Shown: positions 50,334 to 58,475 of the stretch, piece by piece
Layout of the letters: each line of letters opens with the position of its first letter
How positions within the stretch are numbered: position 1 is the stretch's first letter
Source: Curvibacter lanceolatus ATCC 14669
Lineage (GTDB): Bacteria; Pseudomonadota; Gammaproteobacteria; Burkholderiales; Burkholderiaceae_C
DNA: 64,000 bases
Assembly: GCF_000381265.1 (NCBI RefSeq)
Contig: NZ_KB906273.1
Span: 37,920-101,919, forward strand
Direction of reading: 5' to 3'
Notes under the pieces: generated by a model
Database searches by the model: none
Told to the model about the DNA's origin: nothing
What the model saw: the letters and a program-made list of their open reading frames with translations, nothing else
Position numbers and translations under genes: made by a program

Positions 50334-50938
50334 GGTGCCAGCCCCGTCATGCGCACGCTGGCCGTGACAGGGCCACTGGCCGGCACCACCAGGGCCTGGT
50401 CGAGCGCGGCGGCGCCCACCGGCAGGCCGGGGTGCCAGCTGCGCAGGCGGTAGTTGCCGGCCGGCACGTTGTCGAGGGTCAGGCGGCCGGCCTGGCTCAG
50501 CCCGTGGTACGGGGTGTTGACCACCAGCACCCAGCCCACCATCGAGTCGTGGATGTTGCAGCCCAGCAGCACCACGCCGGGCTGGTCGAACAGCACCGGG
50601 TTGGCCGGGGTGCCCGCATACAGCTTGAGTTCGAACTTCTTGGCCGGCGAAAAGGAATAGACGTGGTGGCGCACCTTGTCGCGGTTGGGAAAGGCCAGCT
50701 CGGTGCCCTTGGTCACCACCAGCACCCGGGGCACGAATTCCTTGCCCTGCTGGGCCATCTCGGCGCCCTGCAGGGGCTTGACGGCCTTGGCCGCCTCGGG
50801 CGACTCGAGAAACACCACGGCGTCAGACAGGGGTTTGCCGGCCTCGTCGCGCACGTCGAACTGCACGCTGGCTGCCAGGCAGCCGGTGCCCACCGAAGCG
50901 GCCACGAAAGCCCCAAGACTGATCCAAACGCTCTTCAT
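50330..50938 (-). CDS. Periplasmic cupredoxin-domain protein (methylamine-utilisation-type)
   Basis: 202 residues with a Sec signal ('ISLGAFVAASVGTGCLA-A'). The core is a plastocyanin-like fold: 'VRHHVYSFSPAKKFEL' and 'GVVLLGCNIHDSMVGWVLV' supply His, Cys, His and Met in the type-1 copper order (C-x2-H-x2-M). The C-terminal part resembles a beta-sandwich carboxypeptidase-regulatory domain. It may carry electrons or sense copper. Its TGA overlaps the GTG of the GGDEF-EAL gene (GTGA), so the two are translated together and may form a signal-input/output pair. Confidence 0.8.
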   Translation of the reverse strand: MKSVWISLGAFVAASVGTGCLAASVQFDVRDEAGKPLSDAVVFLESPEAAKAVKPLQGAEMAQQGKEFVPRVLVVTKGTELAFPNRDKVRHHVYSFSPAKKFELKLYAGTPANPVLFDQPGVVLLGCNIHDSMVGWVLVVNTPYHGLSQAGRLTLDNVPAGNYRLRSWHPGLPVGAAALDQALVVPASGPVTASVRMTGLAP

Positions 50939-51094
50939 TGCCTATCTCCAGCCGACCTTGTGAGCGTGGCGCCAGCACACACGCAAACATTTGTTACCAG
51001 CAGGCATCGTACAAGCAACCAGCCGATTGCCGGTGACACCGGCCCCAAAGCCCCAAAACCCCAACCTACCCGGCCCAAGCCCCGGCAGCCGGGC

Positions 51095-51811
51095 TCAGGG
51101 CAGCGATTGCAGGGTGGAGCGCAACCCCTCGGCCGACAGCACCCGCAGGCCGCCGTACTCCACGCGGATGATCTGCTGGCGCTCCAGGTTGCGCAGCGCC
51201 TCGTTCACACGCTGGCGCGACAGGCCCACCAGGTAGGCCAGCTCTTGCTGGGTGATGCGCAGCACCTCGCCCACACCGGGGTAGAGCACGGGGTTGAACA
51301 GCGCGGCCAGGCTGCGCGCCACGCGCACGTCGGGGTTGTTCATGCGGTCGATCTCGCGCGCGGCGATGAACTGGCCCAGGCGCTCATTGAGCTGGTTCAT
51401 GACAAAGCGGTTGAAACCCAGCGAGTGGTCCAGCAGCCAGTGGAACTCTTCCAGCGGCAGGCCCGCCACCACGCTGCGGCGCAGGGCCTGGATGTTGTAG
51501 CGGTAGGGCTCGCGCTTCATGGCCGTGCCCTCGCCAAACCAGCCGCCCGGGGGCACGCCGGTGAAGGTGATGGGGTGGCCCTGGGCGCTGTCAGCGCTCA
51601 TCTTCAGCAGGCCCTCGACCACGCCGAACCAGTAGTTCACGGGCCGGCCCATGCGGCAGATGTAGTCGCCCGGCAGGGCATCGCCCACCACCAGCTGAGG
51701 CTCGATGCGCTGGCGCTCGTTGGGCTGCAGGTGGTGCAGCCAGGGGATGCCGGCCAATTCATCCGCCGTCGGGGGGCGACGACGCTGATACAACGCAGAC
51801 TCGCTGGCCAT
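51095..51811 (-). CDS. Crp/Fnr-family transcriptional regulator
   Basis: 238 residues from the ATG at 51811 (GGAGG 7 nt upstream). N-terminal cyclic-nucleotide-binding-type beta-roll with 'PGDYICRMGRPVNYWFGVVEGLLKM' and 'PPGGWFGEGTAMKREPYRYNIQA'; a long dimer helix; C-terminal winged helix 'ITQQELAYLVGLSRQRVNEALRNLERQQIIRVEYGGLRVL'. No N-terminal cysteine cluster, so not an iron-sulfur FNR. Divergent from the acyl-CoA synthetase/ABC operon, with two palindromes between them, so it likely controls that operon. Confidence 0.9.
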   Translation of the reverse strand: MASESALYQRRRPPTADELAGIPWLHHLQPNERQRIEPQLVVGDALPGDYICRMGRPVNYWFGVVEGLLKMSADSAQGHPITFTGVPPGGWFGEGTAMKREPYRYNIQALRRSVVAGLPLEEFHWLLDHSLGFNRFVMNQLNERLGQFIAAREIDRMNNPDVRVARSLAALFNPVLYPGVGEVLRITQQELAYLVGLSRQRVNEALRNLERQQIIRVEYGGLRVLSAEGLRSTLQSLP

Positions 51812-51865
51812 GCAACACCTCCGGGGCAGAACTGGGGAAAGTCCGAACAAGGGACAACCCGCAAA

Positions 51866-51883
51866 TTGTCATTGCAACGACAA
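51866..51883. promoter_or_regulatory. Palindromic operator between the Crp/Fnr gene and the transport operon
   Basis: TTGTCATTGCAACGACAA: 5-bp perfect inverted arms TTGTC/GACAA with an 8-bp centre, the size of a Crp/Fnr-type site (TTG-N-CAA edges). It lies 55 bp from the regulator start and 88 bp from the acyl-CoA synthetase start. Confidence 0.5.
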
Positions 51884-51899
51884 CACGACGTCAAACCCC

Positions 51900-51917
51900 T
51901 GCATACGATTCGTTGCA
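51900..51917. promoter_or_regulatory. Second palindrome upstream of the acyl-CoA synthetase
   Basis: TGCATACGATTCGTTGCA: outer TGCA boxes and an inner ACGA-T-TCGT palindrome, symmetric apart from one extra T. TGCA-spaced boxes resemble those bound by BoxR/BzdR-type aromatic-acid regulators, but no such regulator is in the window. Confidence 0.4.
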
Positions 51918-51970
51918 TACCGGCGGCGACCGCAGAGTCCGCCCCATCCAACTGGAGACAAGGAACCGTC

Positions 51971-53917
51971 ATGCACACCACGTTTCCCCGCCTGCTGCAA
52001 AAGCATGCGAGCGAGCGCCCCCAGGCGCCAGCGATCCGAGAAAAGGAATACGGCATCTGGCAGACCCGCAGCTGGTCTGACCTGGCCCACCTGGTCGAGC
52101 ACATTGCCTGCGGCCTGCGCCAGGCCGGCCTGGTGCGCGGCGAGCACATGGTGGTGATCGGGGCCAACCGACCGCGCCTGTACGCCACCATGCTGGCGGC
52201 GCAGTCGCTGGGCGCGATCCCGATCCCGCTGTACCAGGATGCGGCGGCCGCCGAGTGCGTGTTTCCGCTCAACAACGCCGAGGTGCGCTACTGCCTGGTG
52301 GAAGACCAGGAGCAGGTAGACAAGATGCTGGAGGTGCGCGAGCAGTACCCCGCCCTGAGCCACATCTATTACGACGACCCGCGCGGCCTGCGCAACTACA
52401 CCGACCCGGGCCTGGGCGCACTCGACGAGCTGGTGGCCAGCGGCCAGGTGTTTGCCCAGAACCACCCCGACTTCTGGCGCGAAGAGGTCGACAAGGCCCA
52501 GCCCGACGATGTGGCGGCCATGTTCTTCACATCCGGCACCACGGGCAACCCCAAGGGCGTGGTGCACACCCACCGTGCGCTGATCGACCGCGCCGAGGCC
52601 GGCGCCAGCTTTGACAAGCTGAACTCGGCCGAAGAGGTGCTGGCCTACCTGCCGCCGGCCTGGATCGGGCAGAACATCTTCAGCTACTCGCAGTGGCTGA
52701 GCTGCGGCTACGTGGTCAACTGCCCCGAGTCGGGCGCCACCGTGGCCATCGACCTGCGCGAAGTGGGCCCCACCTATTACTTTGCCCCGCCGCGCGTGTT
52801 CGAAGGGCTGCTGACCAGCGTGATGATCCGCATGGAAGACGCGGGCTGGCTCAAGCGCACGCTGTTCCACAAGTGCATGGCGATTGCCAAGCGCTTCGGC
52901 CCCGACCGCATGGACGGCAAGCCGATTGGCGCGCTCGGTGCGCTGCAGTACGGCCTGGGCAACCTGTTGATCTACGGCCCGCTGCGCAACACGCTGGGCC
53001 TGTCGCGGGTGCGGGTGGCCTACACCGCGGGCGAGGCCATCGGGCCGGACCTGTTCACCTTCTACCGCTCGATCGGCATCAACCTCAAGCAGCTGTACGG
53101 CTCCACCGAAACCGCCGTGTTCGTGTGCCTGCAGCCCGACCACGAGGCCCGCGCCGACACCGTGGGCGTGCCCTGCCAGGGAGTGGAGATCAAGGTCGCC
53201 GACAACGGCGAGATCCTGGTCAAGTCGCCCGGCCTGCTCAAGGAGTACTACAAGAACCCCAAGGCCACGGCCGAGGTGCTCAGCGCAGACGGCTGGTACC
53301 ACACCAGCGATGCGGGCTTCATCGACGCCCATGGCCACCTGAAGATCATCGACCGCGTGAAGGATGTGGGCCGCCTCAAGGGCGGGGCCAACGACGGCGC
53401 CATGTTTGCGCCGAAGTACGTGGAGAACAAGCTCAAGTTCTTCCCGCACATCAAGGAGGCCGTGGCCCTGGGCGACGGGCGCGACCGGGTGTGCGTGATG
53501 CTGAACATCGACTTCGACGCGGTGGGCAACTGGGCCGAGCGGCGCAACCTGCCCTATGCCGGCTACACCGACCTGGCGCAAAAGCCCCAGGTCTACCAGC
53601 TGATGCTCGAATGCGTGGAAAAGGTCAACGCCGACCTGGCCGCCGACGCCCTGCTGGCGGGCTCGCAGATCAGCCGCTTCCTGGTGCTGCACAAAGAGCT
53701 GGACGCCGACGATGGCGAGCTGACCCGCACCAACAAGGTCCGCCGCGGCTACATCGGCGAGAAGTACGCGGTGCTGGTCGAAGCGCTGTATGGCGGCGCC
53801 ACCGAGCAGTACATCGAGACCCAGGTCAAGTTCGAAGACGGCCGCACCGGCAGCGTGAGCGCCACGCTGAAGCTGTCGGACGCCAAGACCTTTGCCCCGG
53901 TGAAGACCGCAGCCTGA
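51971..53917 (+). CDS. Long-chain acyl-CoA synthetase-type AMP-dependent ligase
   Basis: 648 residues from the ATG at 51971 (AGGA upstream). It activates a carboxylic acid to its CoA thioester via an acyl-adenylate. P-loop 'MFFTSGTTGNPKGVVHTH' begins near residue 183; 'QLYGSTETAVFVCLQ' is the adenylate-binding motif and 'GWYHTSDAGFIDAHGHLKIIDRVKD' the hinge region. Length and the long insert after 'DRMDGKP' match the FAA/ACSL-like subgroup rather than acetyl-CoA synthetases. First gene of an operon encoding a LIV-type ABC importer, so imported substrate is probably activated at once. Confidence 0.9.
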   Translation: MHTTFPRLLQKHASERPQAPAIREKEYGIWQTRSWSDLAHLVEHIACGLRQAGLVRGEHMVVIGANRPRLYATMLAAQSLGAIPIPLYQDAAAAECVFPLNNAEVRYCLVEDQEQVDKMLEVREQYPALSHIYYDDPRGLRNYTDPGLGALDELVASGQVFAQNHPDFWREEVDKAQPDDVAAMFFTSGTTGNPKGVVHTHRALIDRAEAGASFDKLNSAEEVLAYLPPAWIGQNIFSYSQWLSCGYVVNCPESGATVAIDLREVGPTYYFAPPRVFEGLLTSVMIRMEDAGWLKRTLFHKCMAIAKRFGPDRMDGKPIGALGALQYGLGNLLIYGPLRNTLGLSRVRVAYTAGEAIGPDLFTFYRSIGINLKQLYGSTETAVFVCLQPDHEARADTVGVPCQGVEIKVADNGEILVKSPGLLKEYYKNPKATAEVLSADGWYHTSDAGFIDAHGHLKIIDRVKDVGRLKGGANDGAMFAPKYVENKLKFFPHIKEAVALGDGRDRVCVMLNIDFDAVGNWAERRNLPYAGYTDLAQKPQVYQLMLECVEKVNADLAADALLAGSQISRFLVLHKELDADDGELTRTNKVRRGYIGEKYAVLVEALYGGATEQYIETQVKFEDGRTGSVSATLKLSDAKTFAPVKTAA

Positions 53918-53934
53918 CCCCACACCGCACCACC

Positions 53935-54720
53935 ATGAGCACCAAAAAGATTGGCGACGTCATCCTCGACGTCAAGAACATCAGCCTGCGGTTCGGCGGC
54001 GTGAAGGCCCTGACCGACATCTCGTTCAATGTGCGCGAGCACGAGATCCGCTCGATCATCGGCCCCAACGGCGCCGGCAAGAGTTCGATGCTCAACTGCA
54101 TCAACGGGGTGTACACCCCGTCTGAGGGGTCGATCACCTTCCGCGGCAAGACCTTTGACCACATGAACTCGCGTCAGGTGGCCGAGATGGGCGTGGCACG
54201 CACCTTCCAGAACCTGGCGCTGTTCAAGGGCATGAGCGTGCTCGACAACATCATGTCGGGCCGCAACCTGAAGATCAAAAGCAACCTGCTGCTGCAGGCG
54301 CTGCGCATCGGCCCGGCCGAGCGCGAGGAGATCCGGCACCGCGAGTTCGTGGAACGCATCATCGACTTCCTGGAGATCCAGGCCTTCCGCAAGACGCCCG
54401 TGGGCCAGCTGCCCTACGGCCTGCAAAAGCGGGTCGACCTGGGCCGTGCCCTGGCCATGGAGCCGCAGGTGCTGCTGCTGGACGAGCCCATGGCCGGCAT
54501 GAACGTGGAAGAGAAGCAGGACATGTGCCGCTTCATCCTCGACGTGAACGACGAGTTCGGCACCACCATCGTGCTGATCGAGCACGACATGGGCGTGGTG
54601 ATGGACATCTCGGACCGCGTGGTGGTGCTGGACTACGGCAAGAAGATCGGCGACGGCGCGCCCGACGAAGTTCGCAACAACGAAGACGTGATCCGCGCCT
54701 ACCTCGGCGCTGGCCACTGA
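53935..54720 (+). CDS. LivG-type ABC transporter ATP-binding protein
   Basis: 261 residues. Walker A 'GPNGAGKSSMLNCINGV', Q-loop 'RTFQNLALF', signature 'LPYGLQKRVDLGRAL' (usually LSYGxQR), Walker B 'VLLLDEPMAGM', H-loop 'IEHDM'. The LivG-typical insert with 'MNVEEKQDM' is present. It energises import together with the LivF-like subunit further down the operon. 17 bp separate it from the preceding gene. Confidence 0.93.
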   Translation: MSTKKIGDVILDVKNISLRFGGVKALTDISFNVREHEIRSIIGPNGAGKSSMLNCINGVYTPSEGSITFRGKTFDHMNSRQVAEMGVARTFQNLALFKGMSVLDNIMSGRNLKIKSNLLLQALRIGPAEREEIRHREFVERIIDFLEIQAFRKTPVGQLPYGLQKRVDLGRALAMEPQVLLLDEPMAGMNVEEKQDMCRFILDVNDEFGTTIVLIEHDMGVVMDISDRVVVLDYGKKIGDGAPDEVRNNEDVIRAYLGAGH

Positions 54721-54736
54721 TCACGAGGGACAGAAC

Positions 54737-55666
54737 ATGGCATTTTTTCTCGAAACCCTGATTGGCGGCCTCATGGCCGGCATGCTGTACTCCCTGGTCG
54801 CGCTGGGCTTTGTGCTGATCTACAAGGCCTCGGGCGTGTTCAACTTTGCGCAGGGCGCGATGGTGCTGTTCGCGGCCCTGGCGATGGCGCGCTTTGCCGA
54901 GTGGATTCCGGCCTGGACGGGCCTTGACAACGCCATCGTGGCCAATCTGCTGGCCTTCGTGGTGGCGGGCGTGGTGATGTTCGCGGTGGCCTGGGCCATC
55001 GAGTTTCTGGTGCTGCGCCACCTGGTCAACCAGGAGGGCGCCACCCTGCTGATGGCCACGCTGGGCATCACCTACTTCATGGAAGGCCTGGGCCAGTCGC
55101 TGTTCGGCAGCGACGTCTACAAAATCGACGTGGGCATGCCCAAAGACCCGATGTTCGCGCTGGAGTCGCTGTTCCAGGGCGGCATCCTGATCAACAAGGA
55201 AGACGTGATCGCCGCCGCCATCGCCGCAGCCCTGGTGGCTGCGCTGAGCGTGTTCTTCCAGAAGACCGCCACCGGCCGGGCCTTGCGCGCCGTGGCCGAC
55301 GACCACCAGGCCGCGCAGTCGATCGGCATCCCGCTCAACCGCATCTGGGTGATCGTGTGGTGCGTGGCCGGTGTGGTGGCCCTGGTGGCCGGGATGATCT
55401 GGGGCAGCAAGCTGGGCGTGCAGTTCTCGCTCGCCACCGTGGCCCTGCGCGCCCTGCCGGTGGTGATCCTGGGCGGCCTGACCTCGGTGCCCGGCGCCAT
55501 CATCGGCGGCCTGATCATCGGCGTGGGCGAAAAACTCTCCGAGGTCTACCTCGGCCCCTTCGTGGGCGGCGGCATCGAGATCTGGTTCGCCTACGTCCTG
55601 GCCCTTGTGTTCCTGCTGTTCAGACCTCAAGGCCTGTTCGGCGAAAAGATCATCGATCGCGTATGA
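54737..55666 (+). CDS. LivH-type ABC transporter permease
   Basis: 309 residues with about eight transmembrane helices. Family landmarks: 'GLMAGMLYSLVALGFVLIYKASGVFNFAQGAMVLF' at the start, and the EAA-like cytoplasmic loop 'TGRALRAVADDHQAAQSIGIPLNRIWVIVW', which docks on the ATPases. GAGGGA ribosome binding site. The end 'GLFGEKIIDRV' is standard for the family. The ATG of a 42-codon ORF overlaps its stop. Confidence 0.93.
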   Translation: MAFFLETLIGGLMAGMLYSLVALGFVLIYKASGVFNFAQGAMVLFAALAMARFAEWIPAWTGLDNAIVANLLAFVVAGVVMFAVAWAIEFLVLRHLVNQEGATLLMATLGITYFMEGLGQSLFGSDVYKIDVGMPKDPMFALESLFQGGILINKEDVIAAAIAAALVAALSVFFQKTATGRALRAVADDHQAAQSIGIPLNRIWVIVWCVAGVVALVAGMIWGSKLGVQFSLATVALRALPVVILGGLTSVPGAIIGGLIIGVGEKLSEVYLGPFVGGGIEIWFAYVLALVFLLFRPQGLFGEKIIDRV

Positions 55667-55791
55667 AGTACGCGATGAATCTGAAAGATTCCGGGCCGGC
55701 AACGGCCAGCGATGAGCTTTCGGTGCAGGCTGACTTGCACCGCAAGTCAAGCGCAGCGGGCCGAAGCCAAAAGATCATTGATCCCGTCTAA
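55663..55791 (+). CDS. 42-codon ORF overlapping the livH-type stop (possible duplicated tail)
   Basis: ATG at 55663 overlaps the permease TGA (ATGA). The peptide starts MKYAMNLKDSGPATASDE and ends SQKIIDPV, echoing the permease ending EKIIDRV; the DNA matches too (AAAAGATCATCGATC versus AAAAGATCATTGATC). Probably a remnant of a duplication or insertion inside the operon that was kept in frame. Coding status is uncertain, as it has no good ribosome binding site. Confidence 0.35.
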   Translation: MKYAMNLKDSGPATASDELSVQADLHRKSSAAGRSQKIIDPV

Positions 55792-55820
55792 GCCACAACA
55801 AGAACACCAGGAGACACACC

Positions 55821-56897
55821 ATGCTCTACCGTGAGAACGGTCAGTTCAAGACCACCTACCGCGCCGACCAGCAGATCTTCCCGATCACGCAGGACCGCTT
55901 CTTCATCTTCGCCCTGCTGGCCCTGGCCTTTGTGGTGGTGCCGCTGACGGCCAGCGACTACCTGTTCCGCGCCATCCTGATCCCCTTTGTGATCATGTCG
56001 CTGGCCGCGCTGGGGGTGAACATCCTGGTGGGCTACTGCGGCCAGATCTCGCTGGGCTCGGGCGCCTTCATGGCGGTGGGTGCCTACGGGGCCTACAACT
56101 TCTTTGCCCGCATCCCCGGCATGCCGCTGATCCCCACGCTGATCCTCGGCGGCCTGTGCGCCACGGCCTTCGGCATTCTGTTCGGGCTGCCCAGCCTGCG
56201 GGTGAAGGGGCTGTACCTGGCCGTGGCCACGCTGGCGGCGCAGTTCTTTGCCGACTGGATGTTCCTGCGCATCAAGTGGTTCACGCTGGACAACTCCTCG
56301 GGCTCGGTGGCGGTGTCCAACCTGCAGGTGTTCGGCTTTGCGCTGGAGAGCGACGTGAGCAAGTACCTGTTCTGCCTGTGCGCCCTGGCGGTGATCGCGC
56401 TGGGGGCCAAGAACCTGGTGCGCGGCGCCATCGGACGCGAGTGGATGGCCATCCGCGACATGGACGTGGCCGCCGCCGTGATCGGCATCCGCCCCATGTA
56501 CGCCAAGCTCAGCGCGTTCGCGGTCAGCTCGTTCATCATCGGCGTGGCCGGTGCGCTGTGGGCCTTCTTCTACCTGGGCGCCTGGGAGCCGGGCGCCTTC
56601 TCGGTGGACCTGTCGTTCAAGCTGCTGTTCATGGTGATCATCGGCGGGCTGGGTTCGATCATGGGCAGCTTCTTCGGCGCCGCCTTCATCGTCGTGCTGC
56701 CGATCGCGCTGAACCAGTTCCTGCCCTTCCTGGCCGGGCTGATCGGGCGCGACATCAGCACCACCGCGGCCTCGCACGCCGAGCTGATGATCTTTGGCGG
56801 CCTGATCGTGTGGTTCCTGATCGTCGAGCCGCATGGCCTGGCCAAGCTGTGGTCCACAGCAAAACAAAAGCTGCGCCTCTGGCCCTTCCCCCACTGA
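55821..56897 (+). CDS. LivM-type ABC transporter permease
   Basis: 358 residues with a 35-residue hydrophilic start and about nine transmembrane helices. 'ILVGYCGQISLGSGAFMAVGAYGAYNF' and 'GLPSLRVKGLYLAVATLAAQF' are LivM signatures; the ATPase-docking loop is 'GREWMAIRDMDVAAAVIGIRPMYAKLSAFAVSSFIIG'. It pairs with the LivH-type subunit to form the translocation pore. AGGAGA ribosome binding site. Confidence 0.93.
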   Translation: MLYRENGQFKTTYRADQQIFPITQDRFFIFALLALAFVVVPLTASDYLFRAILIPFVIMSLAALGVNILVGYCGQISLGSGAFMAVGAYGAYNFFARIPGMPLIPTLILGGLCATAFGILFGLPSLRVKGLYLAVATLAAQFFADWMFLRIKWFTLDNSSGSVAVSNLQVFGFALESDVSKYLFCLCALAVIALGAKNLVRGAIGREWMAIRDMDVAAAVIGIRPMYAKLSAFAVSSFIIGVAGALWAFFYLGAWEPGAFSVDLSFKLLFMVIIGGLGSIMGSFFGAAFIVVLPIALNQFLPFLAGLIGRDISTTAASHAELMIFGGLIVWFLIVEPHGLAKLWSTAKQKLRLWPFPH

Positions 56898-56903
56898 AGA
56901 ACA

Positions 56904-56941
56904 TGACCCCCACGCTCCCTCACTTCGTGTGCTCGCTGCCC
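56904..56941. repeat. Intergenic direct repeat, copy 1
   Basis: A 38-bp unit starting TGACCCCCACGCTCCCTCAC, identical to copy 2 at 56988-57025. The 46 bp between copies can form GC-rich hairpins (CCCCAAGGGG; GCCGCC-TTGG-GGCGGC). I associate this unit with dispersed intergenic repeats of Comamonadaceae genomes. Confidence 0.7.
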
Positions 56942-56987
56942 CCCAAGGGGGCCCCAGCCGCCTTGGGGCGGCCCGGCGCCGGCTGGC

Positions 56988-57025
56988 TGACCCCCACGCT
57001 CCCTCACTTCGTGTGCTCGCTGCCC
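56988..57025. repeat. Intergenic direct repeat, copy 2
   Basis: Second copy of the 38-bp unit, 84 bp downstream of the first, in the gap between the LivM-type permease and the receptor gene. The pair may attenuate transcription or stabilise the upstream mRNA, allowing higher receptor expression; this is inference. Confidence 0.7.
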
Positions 57026-57071
57026 ATTTTTTCCTGACCGTGCTTTTCCAACCTCAACAACGGAGACAACC

Positions 57072-58406
57072 ATGAAGATTCGCCAACTGGCCCTCGCCGC
57101 CACCCTGCTTGCCGCAGGCGTTTCCTCCCTCGTCAGCACGTCGGCCTTCGCTCAGGCGAAGGAGCAGTACATGCCGGTGCTGTCGTACCGCACGGGCCCC
57201 TACGCGCCCAACGGCACGCCGATTGCCAACGGCATCGTCGACTACTACAAGCTCGTCAACGCGCGTGGCGGCATCAATGGCGTGAAGCTGCTGATCGAAG
57301 AATGCGAGACCGGCTACGACACCGCGCGCAGCGTGGAGTGCTATGAGCGCCTCAAGGGCAACCATGGCGGTGCGGCCGTGATCCAGCCCTGGTCCACCGG
57401 CGCCACCTTTGCCATCACCGAAAAGGCCCCCACCGACAAGATCCCGCTGGTGACGCTGGGCTATGGCCGCAGCGAGAGCGCTGACGGCACGGTGTTCAAG
57501 TGGAACTTCCCCTTGGCCGGCAACTACTGGGTGGCGGGCGATGTGCTCGTGCAGGCCATCGGCAAGAAAGAAGGCGGGCTGGACAAGCTCAAGGGCAAGA
57601 AGATCGCCCTGGTCTACCACGACAGCCCCTTCGGCAAAGAGGCCCTGCCCATCATCCAGGAGCGCGCCAAGGCGCACGGCTTCGAGCTGCAGCTGCTGCC
57701 GGTGACGGCCCCGGGCGTGGAGCAGAAGGCCACCTGGCTGCAGATCCGCCAGTCGCGCCCCGACTACACGATTCTGTGGGGCTTCGGCGTGATGAACTCC
57801 ACCGCCCTGAAGGAAGCCCAGGCCACCGGCTACCCGCGCGAGAAGATGTACGGCGTGTGGTGGTCGGGTGCCGAACCCGATGTGCGTGACGTGGGCGACG
57901 GCGCCAAGGGCTACAACGCCGTGGCGCTGCAAAACAGCTCCGACTTCGACGCCAAGCTGGTCAAGGAAGCCCTGGCCACGCTGCACGCCAAGGGCCAGGG
58001 CACGGGCCCCAAGGAGGAAGTGGGCCAGGTGCTGTGGCTGCGTGGCGCCATGAGCGCGATGCTGACCGTGGAAGGCATCCGCGCCGCCCAGGAGCGCTAT
58101 GGCAAGGGCAAGGTCATGAACGGCGATCAGGTGCGCTGGGGCCTCGAAAACCTGAACCTGACCCAGGCCAAGCTCGATGCGCTGGGCTTTGGTGGCGTGC
58201 TGCGCCCCATCAGCACCTCGTGCCAGGACCACATGGGTGCCTACTGGGCCCGCATGCACAGCTGGGACGGCAAGGCCTGGAAGATCACCAGCGACTGGAT
58301 GCAGGGTGACGAGCAGATCATCAAGCCCATGGTCAAGGCGGCGGCCGCCAAGTATGCCGCCGAGAAGAAGCTGACCCCGCGCACCCCGGCGGATTGCCAG
58401 TCTTGA
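57072..58406 (+). CDS. LivK-type ABC transporter substrate-binding protein
   Basis: 444 residues with a Sec signal ('LALAATLLAAGVSSLVSTSAFAQA'). Type-1 periplasmic-binding fold: 'YRTGPYAPNGTPIANGIVDYYKLVNARGGINGVKLLIEECETGYDT', then 'KIALVYHDSPFGKEALPIIQERAKAHGFEL'. Members of this longer subgroup accompany catabolic operons and bind aromatic or other carboxylates rather than leucine. With two CoA ligases in the operon, a carboxylic acid ligand is likely here. Confidence 0.92.
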   Translation: MKIRQLALAATLLAAGVSSLVSTSAFAQAKEQYMPVLSYRTGPYAPNGTPIANGIVDYYKLVNARGGINGVKLLIEECETGYDTARSVECYERLKGNHGGAAVIQPWSTGATFAITEKAPTDKIPLVTLGYGRSESADGTVFKWNFPLAGNYWVAGDVLVQAIGKKEGGLDKLKGKKIALVYHDSPFGKEALPIIQERAKAHGFELQLLPVTAPGVEQKATWLQIRQSRPDYTILWGFGVMNSTALKEAQATGYPREKMYGVWWSGAEPDVRDVGDGAKGYNAVALQNSSDFDAKLVKEALATLHAKGQGTGPKEEVGQVLWLRGAMSAMLTVEGIRAAQERYGKGKVMNGDQVRWGLENLNLTQAKLDALGFGGVLRPISTSCQDHMGAYWARMHSWDGKAWKITSDWMQGDEQIIKPMVKAAAAKYAAEKKLTPRTPADCQS

Positions 58407-58475
58407 TGGCTTGACGCAATGGTTCCGTGCCGGGCCAGCGCCCGGCACGCCCCGACCTCTCCACAAAGAAGTGCC

